From Sporosarcina gallistercoris (GTDB lineage: Bacteria > Bacillota > Bacilli > Bacillales_A > Planococcaceae): DNA of 64,000 nucleotides. The stretch spans positions 101,821 through 165,820 of the forward strand of contig NZ_JACSQY010000008.1 in assembly GCF_014836415.1 (NCBI RefSeq), in the 5' to 3' direction. Shown in pieces: positions 55,910 through 63,926 of this stretch (positions are counted from its first letter, which is position 1; each line of letters begins with the position of its first letter). Under the pieces are notes generated by a model, which was given only the letters and a program-made list of their open reading frames with translations, searched no databases and was not told where the DNA came from. The translations under genes and the position numbers were made by a program.

Positions 55910-57464
55910 ATTGCTCCGGATTTTTCGAGAAATATTCGACCCGGTAGATGTCTCGACGCCGGTCTTTCAACTGCTTGACTGTACCTTCTTGACGTTGACG
56001 TTTCAAAACTTCGAGATCTACATCACCGATTAACACAGTTTCCAGGTTTGCATTCGCTTCCCCGACAATGCCATCTCTTGCAAATTCAAAATCAGATGGT
56101 GCAAAGATAGCGGATTGTGCATACTGGATGTCCATATTGACGGCTTGAGGCAAGTTCCCGACCGTTCCAGAAATCACTGTATAAATTTGGTTTTCGACAG
56201 CGCGTGCTTGTGCACAATAACGCACTCGCAAATAGCCTTGCCGATCCTCGGTACAGAACGGCGTGAAAATGATGTTGGCACCTTTTTCAGTCGCGATACG
56301 AGCAAGTTCAGGGAATTCAATGTCATAGCAAACTTGGATCGCAATCTTCCCACAGTCCGTATCAAAGACCCTCACTGAATCTCCAGCACTGATTCCCCAG
56401 TACTTCTTCTCATTCGGCGTGATATGGATCTTATATTGCTTATCGATCGAACCGTCTCGTCTAAAGAGGTAAGAGATATTGTAAATCTCTTCGTTCTCTT
56501 CTTCAACGAAGTGAGAACCGCCAATAATATTAACGTTGTAACGGACTGATAGACTATTGAACAGTTCGATGTACTCCTCTGTGTACTCGGAAATCTTGCG
56601 CACGGATTGGCTTGCGGATGGTTCATCCAAGAAGGACATGAGCTGTGTCGTGAAAATTTCAGGGAAAACGACGAAATCGGAATTGGCGTCTGCTGCAACA
56701 TTCACGAAGTATTCCACTTGGGATGCTAGTTCGTCAAAACAGGAAATTTTCCGCATCAAGTATTGAACGACACAAATACGGACAGGATAGCTCGTCTTAT
56801 AATGACGTTTGGAAACAGCTCTGTAGTCGATATTATTCCATTCCATAAGGGTTGCATAACGCTTGGAAGCCTTATCGTCCGGCAAATAGTTCGGGTTTAT
56901 GCGCATCAGTGTGAAGTCATTCATCAGCTGGAACGTTAAAACCGGATCATAGATACGGTGTTTCGCAACCGAGTTGACATACTCTCTCGGCGACATCTCA
57001 TCGGAATATTTATGATAGTTCGGAATGCGCCCGCCGATAATGATGGACTTCAAATTCATTTCACGGGCAAGCTCTTTTCGTGCCTCGTAAAGCCGTTCGC
57101 CGACTTTCATGCGTCTGAATTCAGGATGTACCATCACTTCAATCCCATACAAATTGTACCCTTCAGGATTATGATTCGTTATGTAGCCATTATCGGAAAT
57201 ATCGTCCCACGTATGGCGATCATCATATTCTGCAAAATTCAAAATCAGACTTGAGCATGAGCCGATGATTTGGCCATCCAGCTCAGCAACGAACTGACCC
57301 TCTGGAAAAACAGTCAAGTGACTTACCAAATGTTCCGTTTCCCATGGGTCCATTCCAGGAAAACAAGCTTCCTGCATTTCCAATATCTCAGGGATGTCCG
57401 ACATTTCCATTTGCCGAACGACCATGCTTATTTCAAATGATGATAAATCAAATTCTTCACTCAA
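55908..57464 (-). CDS. yhcX: fused GNAT acetyltransferase and carbon-nitrogen hydrolase (YhcX-type)
   Basis: 518 residues. The N-terminal GNAT domain (about 1-190) has EVMVHPEFRRMKVGERLYEARKELA. The C-terminal nitrilase-superfamily domain (about 225-500) has the catalytic triad Glu in FPEIF, Lys in NEKKYWG and Cys in QVCYDIEFPELA. The substrate is not known; a bifunctional acyl/amide enzyme is likely. It closely matches B. subtilis YhcX over the full length. TTG at 57464 follows GAGGTG by 7 nt; the TTG just before it (57467) is an alternative. Confidence 0.9.
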   Translation of the reverse strand: MSEEFDLSSFEISMVVRQMEMSDIPEILEMQEACFPGMDPWETEHLVSHLTVFPEGQFVAELDGQIIGSCSSLILNFAEYDDRHTWDDISDNGYITNHNPEGYNLYGIEVMVHPEFRRMKVGERLYEARKELAREMNLKSIIIGGRIPNYHKYSDEMSPREYVNSVAKHRIYDPVLTFQLMNDFTLMRINPNYLPDDKASKRYATLMEWNNIDYRAVSKRHYKTSYPVRICVVQYLMRKISCFDELASQVEYFVNVAADANSDFVVFPEIFTTQLMSFLDEPSASQSVRKISEYTEEYIELFNSLSVRYNVNIIGGSHFVEEENEEIYNISYLFRRDGSIDKQYKIHITPNEKKYWGISAGDSVRVFDTDCGKIAIQVCYDIEFPELARIATEKGANIIFTPFCTEDRQGYLRVRYCAQARAVENQIYTVISGTVGNLPQAVNMDIQYAQSAIFAPSDFEFARDGIVGEANANLETVLIGDVDLEVLKRQRQEGTVKQLKDRRRDIYRVEYFSKNPEQ

Positions 57465-57581
57465 CAAAAATCACCTCTCTACCTTTAATACCCTCTTTTT
57501 TAAAACTCATACCCGATAATAGCAAAAAAATCGGTTTCCCTCTATAATAAGGAGTTGAAATCGCCGAGAGGAGCGCACGAT

Positions 57582-58007
57582 ATGAACAAGCGTGTAGAAA
57601 ATTTGTTACTCCTGATCTGGACCATTGCATTCGTCGCCACACTGGGTTCTTTATACTATTCCGAAGTTAAAGGATTCACGCCATGTCTATACTGTTGGTA
57701 CCAGCGTATTCTCATGTATCCGATCGTTCTGATCGCGGGTATTGCACTCATTCAGAAGAACGGACGTATTTGGCTGACAACTGCCGCTTTCAGTATTATC
57801 GGAGCTTGTTTATCGGGTTATCACTACACAATCCAAAAGTTTAGTTTCTTCCAAGAGCGTGCAGGTACATGCGGAGATGTCCCTTGTACTGCACAATACG
57901 TAAATTATTTAGGCTTTATCACGATCCCATTCATGGCATTCATTGCATTTGTCCTTATTCTCATTGCAAGTGTCATGATGTCAAAACAGTTGAAGGAGAC
58001 GAAGTAA
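57582..58007 (+). CDS. bdbC: thiol-disulfide oxidoreductase BdbC (DsbB-like)
   Basis: 141-residue membrane protein with four transmembrane segments, the periplasmic CxxC CLYC (about residue 37-40) and a second Cys pair (CGDVPCTAQY). It reoxidises a thioredoxin-like partner for disulfide formation. The ATG at 57582 has GAGAGGAG before it. It is 3 nt from the downstream thioredoxin-like gene, suggesting they work together. A TATAAT -10 lies 34 nt upstream without a good -35. Confidence 0.93.
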   Translation: MNKRVENLLLLIWTIAFVATLGSLYYSEVKGFTPCLYCWYQRILMYPIVLIAGIALIQKNGRIWLTTAAFSIIGACLSGYHYTIQKFSFFQERAGTCGDVPCTAQYVNYLGFITIPFMAFIAFVLILIASVMMSKQLKETK

Positions 58008-58010
58008 ACT

Positions 58011-58484
58011 ATGAAGAAATTATTGATCATTGGCGGGATTGTCGTCGTGTTTTTTGTTGCGATCATCGCACTCACTACGGCTTCCAACAAATCGAAGTTG
58101 GCTGACAATCCTTATGGAACCGACGATTTAAAACCGTCTACAATCGACTTGATTGGTAATGAGAACTACGACAGCATTGTGTTGCCTGATGCAGTATCCA
58201 AAAAGATCGAGTCTGGGGAACCTACTACCGTCTATTTCTTCCACCCACAATGTCACTTCTGCATGGAAATGACGCCAGTCCTGATGCCGATTGCAAAAGA
58301 AGAAGGCGTTAAAGTCAACCAGTACAATATGCAAGAGTTTGGCGACGAAGCAAAAAAGGCTTATGGGATTCAAGAGTGGCCAGCGCTTGTCCAGTATGAG
58401 AATGGTAAAGAAGTCGGCCGGCTTGTCGGATTGCAGCCAGAAGAAAACATTCATGCTTTCTTCAATGAGTTTTATGGAAAGTGA
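58011..58484 (+). CDS. membrane-anchored thioredoxin-like protein
   Basis: 157 residues: an N-terminal membrane anchor (LLIIGGIVVVFFVAIIALTT) and a thioredoxin fold with redox motif CHFC (about residues 81-84, FFHPQCHFCMEM) and cis-Pro WPALVQYENG. It is exported and anchored outside. Adjacent to bdbC, it is likely the DsbA-type partner, though shorter than BdbD (about 222 residues) and without the long helical insertion. RBS GGAGACG lies within the end of bdbC. Confidence 0.85.
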   Translation: MKKLLIIGGIVVVFFVAIIALTTASNKSKLADNPYGTDDLKPSTIDLIGNENYDSIVLPDAVSKKIESGEPTTVYFFHPQCHFCMEMTPVLMPIAKEEGVKVNQYNMQEFGDEAKKAYGIQEWPALVQYENGKEVGRLVGLQPEENIHAFFNEFYGK

Positions 58485-58507
58485 ACAACGGAAAAGAGGA
58501 TGAACCA

Positions 58508-59347
58508 ATGACATCATTTACGTACACAGTGAAAGATTCCGATGGTACGCTTGAACAATTATTGCGGGATGACTGGAAAGCCGGAAAGAAAAACATTCAT
58601 GAATTGAGAATGGCCAATGCAGTAACAGATTCCGAGGGGATCCCGGTTGTATGGCGCACTCCCCTAGTTGCAGGAACCGAGTTAACGTTTCACTTACCTG
58701 AAGCGCACTCTGAATACGCACCAATAGAAGTGCCGGGCGTGAAAGTCCTTGCAGAGGATGATCACTATATGGCTGTTTTCAAGCCTGAAGGGATTGCGGT
58801 TCATCCTGACGGGTCTAGCCGTGAAGCGACAATGATGAATGCTGTGATGTCACTTATACAAACAGCAGGTGGTACGTATGCAGAGCATATTCAAAGGTTG
58901 GATAAAGGAACGTCAGGAATTGTCATTGTCGCAAAGCATCCAATGGCAAAAGCCATGTTTGACCGTATGATTGCTTCCAATGAAATCACACGACTCTACA
59001 AAGCTGAAGTGGAAGGCCGATTGAAACGGTTGAAAGGCAGTGTCAATATGCCGATTGGTCGTGATCGACATCACCCAACACGTCGTCGAATTTCAATGTC
59101 AGGTCAATCTGCGGTTACTCATTTCAAAGTGATTGAACGAAAAGAACAAACGACGATGATCGAAGCGACCCTAGACACAGGACGTACCCACCAAATCCGG
59201 GTCCATATGGCTCACTTAGGTCATCCTGTCGTCGGAGATAACTTGTATGAAGCTGCAGCACTGCCAGACGGCACCTATCGTCTAACCGCTGTAGAAACTT
59301 CTTTCATTCATCCATTTACGGGCGAAAAGATAGTACTCACTGTTTAA
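58508..59347 (+). CDS. RluD-type pseudouridine synthase (YhcT-like)
   Basis: 279 residues with the family II/TruB-like catalytic core HIQRLDKGTSGIVIVAKH (Asp in RLDKGTSG) and the C-terminal TGRTHQIRVHMAHLGHPVVGD. It isomerises uridine in rRNA or tRNA; the position is not predicted by sequence. The ATG at 58508 is chosen with AAAGAGG upstream. It follows the thioredoxin-like gene by 23 nt, probably co-transcribed, and ends at a strong terminator. Confidence 0.92.
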   Translation: MTSFTYTVKDSDGTLEQLLRDDWKAGKKNIHELRMANAVTDSEGIPVVWRTPLVAGTELTFHLPEAHSEYAPIEVPGVKVLAEDDHYMAVFKPEGIAVHPDGSSREATMMNAVMSLIQTAGGTYAEHIQRLDKGTSGIVIVAKHPMAKAMFDRMIASNEITRLYKAEVEGRLKRLKGSVNMPIGRDRHHPTRRRISMSGQSAVTHFKVIERKEQTTMIEATLDTGRTHQIRVHMAHLGHPVVGDNLYEAAALPDGTYRLTAVETSFIHPFTGEKIVLTV

Positions 59348-59356
59348 CGAACAAGT

Positions 59357-59394
59357 AAAAGCTGCACGGGGACCCTTTCCCGTGCAGCTTTTTC
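59357..59394. terminator. bidirectional terminator after the pseudouridine synthase gene
   Basis: AAGCTGCACGGG pairs with CCCGTGCAGCTT around a 7-nt loop, T tract on plus; the minus-strand aldo/keto reductase ends at 59397 just beside it. Confidence 0.88.
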
Positions 59395-59396
59395 AT

Positions 59397-60224
59397 TCAT
59401 CCGATCGTGTCCGGGTCTGTACCCGTCCGTTCGTTTCGATTCAGTTCGTCGATCATTTTCATCTCTTCATCCGATAATACAAAATCCCCGATTTGACTGT
59501 TCTCTACTATACGTTCAGGAGTAATGGATTTTGGAATGACGATTAAATCGTTTTGTAAGTGCCAGCGAATGATCACTTGAGCAGCTGTTTTTTGATGCAT
59601 TTCCCCGATTTTTACTAAAACAGAGTTTTCCAGCAGTCGGCCTCGCGCAAGTGGCGACCAGGACGTTACTGCAATGTCACGCTCCGTGCAGTATTCCCGT
59701 AACGGGACTTGAGTCAGTAAAGGATGGAGCTCCACCTGATTCACCATAGGTGCAATATTCGCGGTGACAGCCAGTTTCTCAAGATGATGGATATGATGAT
59801 TGGAAACGCCTGGCACACGGATCAGTTTTTCTTCATACAAACGTTCAATGGCACGATAGGTATCCACGAACGTTTCGCTAACCGGCCAGTGTGTTAAGTA
59901 TAGATCCAAGTATTCAAGCCCTAGCTTTTTCAAGGATCCTTCAAATGCACGTAAGGTTTGGTCATACCCTTGATCGGTATTCCATACTTTTGAAGTGATG
60001 AAAAGCTCATCGCGAGCAACTCCTGATGCGCGAATCGCTTCCCCTGTCTCCACCTCATTTTCATAGATAGCGGCAGTGTCAATTGCACGATACCCATGCT
60101 CCAATGCAAAAGTAATCGCTTCTACTGTTTTCTTGGAATCCGTCATTTTATAGACACCTAGGCCAAATCGAGGCATATGCACGCCATTCACAAGTTGTTT
60201 AGTTTCCGAATAAGTTGTCGACAT
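59397..60224 (-). CDS. aldo/keto reductase
   Basis: 275 residues of the AKR5-like family: GVHMPRFGLGVYKM near the N-terminus, active-site residues Asp (AIDTAAIYENE), Lys (ITSKVW) and His (LYLTHWP), and the NADPH-binding IPKSITPERI. It reduces small carbonyl compounds; methylglyoxal is a likely physiological substrate given mgsA elsewhere in the window, but that link is only an inference. ATG at 60224 with AAGGAG is chosen over the longer open frame to 60290. Confidence 0.9.
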   Translation of the reverse strand: MSTTYSETKQLVNGVHMPRFGLGVYKMTDSKKTVEAITFALEHGYRAIDTAAIYENEVETGEAIRASGVARDELFITSKVWNTDQGYDQTLRAFEGSLKKLGLEYLDLYLTHWPVSETFVDTYRAIERLYEEKLIRVPGVSNHHIHHLEKLAVTANIAPMVNQVELHPLLTQVPLREYCTERDIAVTSWSPLARGRLLENSVLVKIGEMHQKTAAQVIIRWHLQNDLIVIPKSITPERIVENSQIGDFVLSDEEMKMIDELNRNERTGTDPDTIG

Positions 60225-60409
60225 GTTGGTTCCACTCCTTCGTTTCTCATAACTACTCTCTAATCGTACCATTCGATGATTGCACTGCAAACGAAAAAGC
60301 TGCAGCGTTTGTCAAACAGATGTCACATATTTTAAAGTGAGTCATTTCCTTTTTGTTGTGGTTCCGGTATAATGATGTAAGAACAACTGATCCAACAGGA
60401 GGGTATCTG

Positions 60410-60505
60410 ATGAGACTAATTCTAATCATGGGTGTCTGCTTCGCATTCCTATCTGCAATCTTCACAGGCGGTTATGCTGACAAGCCAGGCAAAGTGAAAA
60501 AATAA
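60410..60505 (+). CDS. small hydrophobic peptide, 31 residues
   Basis: Begins MRLILIMGVCFAFLSAIF and ends TGGYADKPGKVKK: one membrane or signal-like segment followed by a short basic tail. AGGAGGG lies 5 nt before the ATG, a TATAAT -10 is 33-38 nt upstream, and a terminator follows directly. It is too small for usual gene finding. No known family recognised. Confidence 0.5.
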   Translation: MRLILIMGVCFAFLSAIFTGGYADKPGKVKK

Positions 60506-60512
60506 CACATTG

Positions 60513-60550
60513 AAAAGGATGCAGCTCCAATTGAGCTGCATCCTTTTTTA
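60513..60550. terminator. bidirectional terminator after the 31-residue gene
   Basis: AAAAGGATGCAGCTC pairs perfectly with GAGCTGCATCCTTTT around 5 nt; T-rich on both strands; trmL ends at 60548. Confidence 0.88.
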
Positions 60551-61021
60551 GTGTAAACTTGGATATCCTTGTTGTCTCAACGCTTCATATACGAGTATGG
60601 CTGCCGTATTCGATAGGTTCAACGACCGGATATGATCGTTCATGGGAATCCGGAGACACGTATCTGAATGCGCTTCTGTCACCTCAGACGGCAACCCTGT
60701 CGTTTCTTTCCCGAAAACGAAAAAGATATCTTGTTCGACATTTGAAAAATTGAAATCGGAGTATGTTTTCGTTCCGAACTTGGTGATGAAATAAAAAACA
60801 CCTTCCGGAAATCTTTCAAACAACTGATCAATTCCACTATGATACGTAATGTCAACGTGTTCCCAATAATCGAGTCCTGCCCGTTTCAACATTTTATCAT
60901 CCGTTGAAAAGCCGAGAGGTTCTATTAAATGCAACTTCGCTCCAGTGCCTGCACAAGTTCGTGCAATGTTCCCCGTGTTGGCAGGGATAAGCGGTTCAAA
61001 AAGTGCTACATGTATTGGCAT
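60548..61021 (-). CDS. trmL: tRNA (cytidine(34)-2'-O)-methyltransferase TrmL
   Basis: 157-residue SPOUT methyltransferase (CspR type) that methylates the wobble base of tRNA-Leu. Motifs: NTGNIARTCAGTGAKLHLIEPLGF, FGKETTGLP and RIPMNDHIRSLNLSNTAAI, forming the AdoMet-binding trefoil knot. It follows queG by 14 nt in one operon, so the operon carries two tRNA wobble-modification genes, and the Leu tRNA at 63090 is one plausible substrate. Confidence 0.95.
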   Translation of the reverse strand: MPIHVALFEPLIPANTGNIARTCAGTGAKLHLIEPLGFSTDDKMLKRAGLDYWEHVDITYHSGIDQLFERFPEGVFYFITKFGTKTYSDFNFSNVEQDIFFVFGKETTGLPSEVTEAHSDTCLRIPMNDHIRSLNLSNTAAILVYEALRQQGYPSLH

Positions 61022-61035
61022 AATTCCACTTCCTT

Positions 61036-62178
61036 CTATTCAGTTACAGTCATCCTCATGACTGCTTTTTTGATTTCCTCACGTACAGTTTCATCTGTTT
61101 CCGTCTCTAAAACGTGGTCAAGTGCCAAGCGTCCTGTTTCAGTTCCGATTTCCCCTATCGCCCACGCACATGTGCTGCGGATCATCGGACGCGGATCTGT
61201 TTCAAGCAGTTTCACTAAATCCGGGATGGCACTTTCTTCTTTAAAATGTGCTAAAGCTAAGATCGCGTTCCGCTGAATAGGATTCTTGCCGCGCCAAGAC
61301 CCTGACATATGCCCAAATGTTTCTTTGAATTCCCGATTAGACAGCTTTAAAATGGGTTGGAGCAGTGGCTTAACCAGTTCCGGTTCTGGCATGAAAGTAT
61401 CTTGATCTAAATTATATTTGCGCTTATTTTTGGGACATACGGTTTGGCATGTATCACAACCATATATACGATTGCCGACCTCTTTACGGAATTCTTCAGG
61501 AATTGGCTGCTTAGTTTGTGTCAAAAAAGCGATACAACGCTGCGCATTCAATTGACCTCCTTGTATTAAGGCACCTGTCGGACATGCATCGAGACAAAGT
61601 GTACAATCCCCGCATTGGTCCTCCATTGGTAAATCGGGTTCAAAGGGTAAATTCGTGATCATCTCACCTAAATAGACATAAGAACCGAACTCTGGCGTAA
61701 TGATAGAACAATTTTTTGCAGACCAACCGATCCCCGCTCGTTCTGCTACTGCCCGATCAGCAAGTTCCCCTGTATCCACCATTGATCTTGTTTTAACTTC
61801 AGATGAATTCTCTTGTAAAAATTTCTCAAGCAACGCTAACTTCTCACGTAAGACCGTATGGTAATCAGTCCCCCAAGAAGCCCGGCAAAACATTCCGCGT
61901 CGCTCCCCACGTTTCCCCTTTGGTGCCTCATTCATCTTGGAGGGATAGGCAACTGCTATGGAAATAATACTCTCTGCACGATCTAAGAGTAAAGTAGGCT
62001 CTGTTCTTTTTTCAACATCACTTTCCTCAAATCCTGATTGGTAACCGAGATGCTGTTGACGTTTCAATCGATTCTTCAACTCTAAAAACGGTGCCGCTGT
62101 CGTAAATCCGATTTTATCGATTCCAATTTCCTGTGCATAGGCGATTAAGTCTTGTTGCAACTGAGCGATATTCACCAT
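61036..62178 (-). CDS. queG: epoxyqueuosine reductase QueG
   Basis: 380-residue cobalamin- and Fe-S-dependent enzyme for the last step of queuosine synthesis in tRNA. Two 4Fe-4S motifs: CGDCTLCLDACP and CDTCQTVCPKNKRKY (about residues 185-255), with KNCSIITPEFGSYVYLGEM upstream and HEAT-like repeats at the end (IPDLVKLLETDPRPMIRSTCAWAIGEIG). GGGAGGTG precedes the ATG. It is in an operon with trmL. Confidence 0.95.
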   Translation of the reverse strand: MVNIAQLQQDLIAYAQEIGIDKIGFTTAAPFLELKNRLKRQQHLGYQSGFEESDVEKRTEPTLLLDRAESIISIAVAYPSKMNEAPKGKRGERRGMFCRASWGTDYHTVLREKLALLEKFLQENSSEVKTRSMVDTGELADRAVAERAGIGWSAKNCSIITPEFGSYVYLGEMITNLPFEPDLPMEDQCGDCTLCLDACPTGALIQGGQLNAQRCIAFLTQTKQPIPEEFRKEVGNRIYGCDTCQTVCPKNKRKYNLDQDTFMPEPELVKPLLQPILKLSNREFKETFGHMSGSWRGKNPIQRNAILALAHFKEESAIPDLVKLLETDPRPMIRSTCAWAIGEIGTETGRLALDHVLETETDETVREEIKKAVMRMTVTE

Positions 62179-62229
62179 CTGCCACCTCCCTTATGATAAA
62201 CTTGAGAAAAATAGGAACAGGGTGATTTT

Positions 62230-62952
62230 ATGAAATTTCATATAGAACCTGCAATATTTGATGAAGTTCCTGATTTCAAAGTAGCCATCATCCATTATAA
62301 CAGTACAACCGTGTCAGATTCCCCACAAATGCTAAAAGGGAGACTTCAGCTATTTCAGGAACAACTATTTTTTGAACTTGAGGAACGTCCCATCAATCAG
62401 ATAGATGGAATCCGGGAATGGCGCAATGTTTGGAAAGCGCTAGGGGCTACTCCTACACGCTACCGCCCTTCGGCAGAAGCTTTGTATCGGCGTGTCAGTA
62501 AACAAGATTATATGAAAAGCCATTCCAGTGCAATCGACTTGAACACCTTGTTTAGTCTTCAATACGGAATTCCTTCCGGCATGTACAATCGTGAGGCATT
62601 ATTTGGCGATATCCGTGTGACAACGGGACTTGCTGAAGAGGGCTACGATGGATTAAACGGCAGGTTCAATTCATTACATAACATTGTGATTCTCAAGGAT
62701 GGATACAGTCCCTTCGGCAGCCCCTATGTGGATTCTGTCCGCAGTGCAATCACGGAAGAGACGACAGAGATACTTCACGTATTGTTCCTAAGGCCAGACA
62801 TGAGTGTGGAAGAAGCTCAAAGCTTAGCAAAAGCATGTGGATCCATGTTTACCAGTATCAATGGAGGCAACGCAGCACCTGCGATTCTTCATAAGGGCGC
62901 CCCTTCTATTGAGATTGAAGATATACCGGCACATGAAGAACATAAGAATTGA
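62230..62952 (+). CDS. B3/B4 (tRNA-binding-like) domain protein
   Basis: 240 residues of the B3/B4 domain found in phenylalanyl-tRNA synthetase beta: RPINQIDGIREWRNVWKALGATPTRYRPSAEALYRR and NTLFSLQYGIPSGMYN are typical of the stand-alone family. The fold may bind nucleic acid or edit tRNA, but its role is not assigned. AGGGTG precedes the ATG. It is divergent from queG and followed by a terminator. Confidence 0.85.
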   Translation: MKFHIEPAIFDEVPDFKVAIIHYNSTTVSDSPQMLKGRLQLFQEQLFFELEERPINQIDGIREWRNVWKALGATPTRYRPSAEALYRRVSKQDYMKSHSSAIDLNTLFSLQYGIPSGMYNREALFGDIRVTTGLAEEGYDGLNGRFNSLHNIVILKDGYSPFGSPYVDSVRSAITEETTEILHVLFLRPDMSVEEAQSLAKACGSMFTSINGGNAAPAILHKGAPSIEIEDIPAHEEHKN

Positions 62953-62986
62953 GCAGCTTTCCTACTTTCCTCCAAGCGAGAAGAGC

Positions 62987-63018
62987 AACCCGCTAGTCCT
63001 AGCCTAGCGGGTTTTTTT
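62987..63018 (+). terminator. terminator after the B3/B4-domain gene
   Basis: AACCCGCTAG pairs with TAGCGGGTT around a short loop, then seven T, 35 nt after the stop. Confidence 0.88.
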
Positions 63019-63056
63019 ATGTGCAAATTAAATAGGGTTAGAAAAATAATGAAAAC

Positions 63057-63085
63057 AAAAAAGAACAACCGAAGTTGTCCTTTTT
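63057..63085 (-). terminator. terminator of the tRNA cluster
   Basis: Minus strand: AAAAAGGACAAC pairs with GTTGTTCTTTTT (one mismatch) around a TTCG loop, followed by a T-rich run, 5 nt after tRNA-Leu. Confidence 0.8.
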
Positions 63086-63089
63086 GAGA

Positions 63090-63170
63090 TACCCGAGGCC
63101 GGACTTGAACCGGCACGCCTTACGGCATCGCATTTTGAGTGCGACGTGTCTGCCATTCCACCACTCGGGC
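63090..63170 (-). tRNA. tRNA-Leu (anticodon CAA)
   Basis: 81-nt cloverleaf with a long variable arm (GATGCCGTAAGGCGT region), acceptor GCCCGAG with CTCGGGT, anticodon loop CTCAAAA with anticodon CAA, T loop GGTTCAAGTCC. No encoded CCA. It is the last tRNA of the cluster, read in the minus direction. Confidence 0.93.
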
Positions 63171-63207
63171 AAACTAGTAATATAAATTTTAAACGGAAAC
63201 CAAGTAA

Positions 63208-63281
63208 TGGAGGCGGCAACCGGAATCGAACCGGTGGTAAGGGTGTTGCAGACCCGTGCCTTACCGCTTGGCTATGCCGCC
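63208..63281 (-). tRNA. tRNA-Cys (anticodon GCA)
   Basis: Acceptor GGCGGCA with TGCCGCC, anticodon loop CTGCAAC with anticodon GCA, T loop GGTTCGATTCC. CCA is encoded. Confidence 0.94.
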
Positions 63282-63291
63282 GTAGAATAAG

Positions 63292-63366
63292 TGGAGCGGA
63301 AGACGGGATTCGAACCCGCGACCCCGACCTTGGCAAGGTCGTATTCTACCACTGAACTACTTCCGC
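63292..63366 (-). tRNA. tRNA-Gly (anticodon GCC)
   Basis: Acceptor GCGGAAG with CTTCCGC, anticodon loop TTGCCAA with anticodon GCC, T loop GGTTCGAATCC. CCA is encoded. Confidence 0.95.
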
Positions 63367-63372
63367 TAATAA

Positions 63373-63444
63373 CTGGGGTAGCTGGATTCGAACCAACGAG
63401 TGACGGAGTCAAAGTCCGTTGCCTTACCGCTTGGCTATACCCCA
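63373..63444 (-). tRNA. tRNA-Gln (anticodon TTG)
   Basis: Acceptor TGGGGTA with TACCCCA, anticodon loop CTTTGAC with anticodon TTG, T loop GGTTCGAATCC. No CCA encoded. Confidence 0.94.
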
Positions 63445-63456
63445 AAAATAAAAAGG

Positions 63457-63530
63457 GGCGGCTGAGGGGAATTGAACCCCCGAGTGCCGGAATCACAATC
63501 CGGTGCGTTAACCACTTCGCCACAACCGCC
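63457..63530 (-). tRNA. tRNA-His (anticodon GTG)
   Basis: Acceptor GCGGTTG with CAGCCGC, anticodon loop TTGTGAT with anticodon GTG, T loop GGTTCAATTCC. The extra 5' G at position -1, characteristic of His tRNA, is at 63530 and pairs with a discriminator C. No CCA encoded. Confidence 0.93.
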
Positions 63531-63573
63531 ATATTGATAATGATGTTACAATTCAAGAGACAAGTAAAATAAA

Positions 63574-63647
63574 TGGCAGGGGCAGTAGGAATCGAACCCA
63601 CACCAAAGGTTTTGGAGACCTCTATTCTACCGTTAAACTATGCCCCT
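63574..63647 (-). tRNA. tRNA-Trp (anticodon CCA)
   Basis: Acceptor AGGGGCA with TGCCCCT, anticodon loop CTCCAAA with anticodon CCA, T loop GGTTCGATTCC. CCA is encoded at the 3' end. Confidence 0.94.
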
Positions 63648-63654
63648 GTAAAAA

Positions 63655-63739
63655 TGGTGGTGGGGGACGGATTCGAACCGCCGAACCCGGAGGGAGCGGA
63701 TTTACAGTCCGCCGCGTTTAGCCACTTCGCTACCCCACC
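63655..63739 (-). tRNA. tRNA-Tyr (anticodon GTA)
   Basis: 85 nt with a long variable arm (CTCCCTCCGGG region), acceptor GGTGGGG with CCCCACC, anticodon loop CTGTAAA with anticodon GTA. CCA is encoded. Confidence 0.95.
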
Positions 63740-63752
63740 ATAGGGAATTTCA

Positions 63753-63828
<76 letters not shown>

Positions 63829-63836
63829 ATATAAGA

Positions 63837-63909
63837 TGGCTCAGGACGGAATCGAACCGCCGACACAAGGATTTTCAGTCCTTTGCTCTACCGACTGAGC
63901 TACTGAGCC
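63837..63909 (-). tRNA. tRNA-Phe (anticodon GAA)
   Basis: Acceptor GGCTCAG with CTGAGCC, anticodon loop CTGAAAA with anticodon GAA, T loop GGTTCGATTCC. No CCA encoded. Confidence 0.95.
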
Positions 63910-63926
63910 ATGTTTTTTAAAGAAAA

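Noticed and set aside
63028..63601. Several short frames over the tRNA cluster
   Set aside because: They are translations of tRNA sequences on either strand (for example SIPLSRP and GSNPVFR repeats), a frequent artefact.
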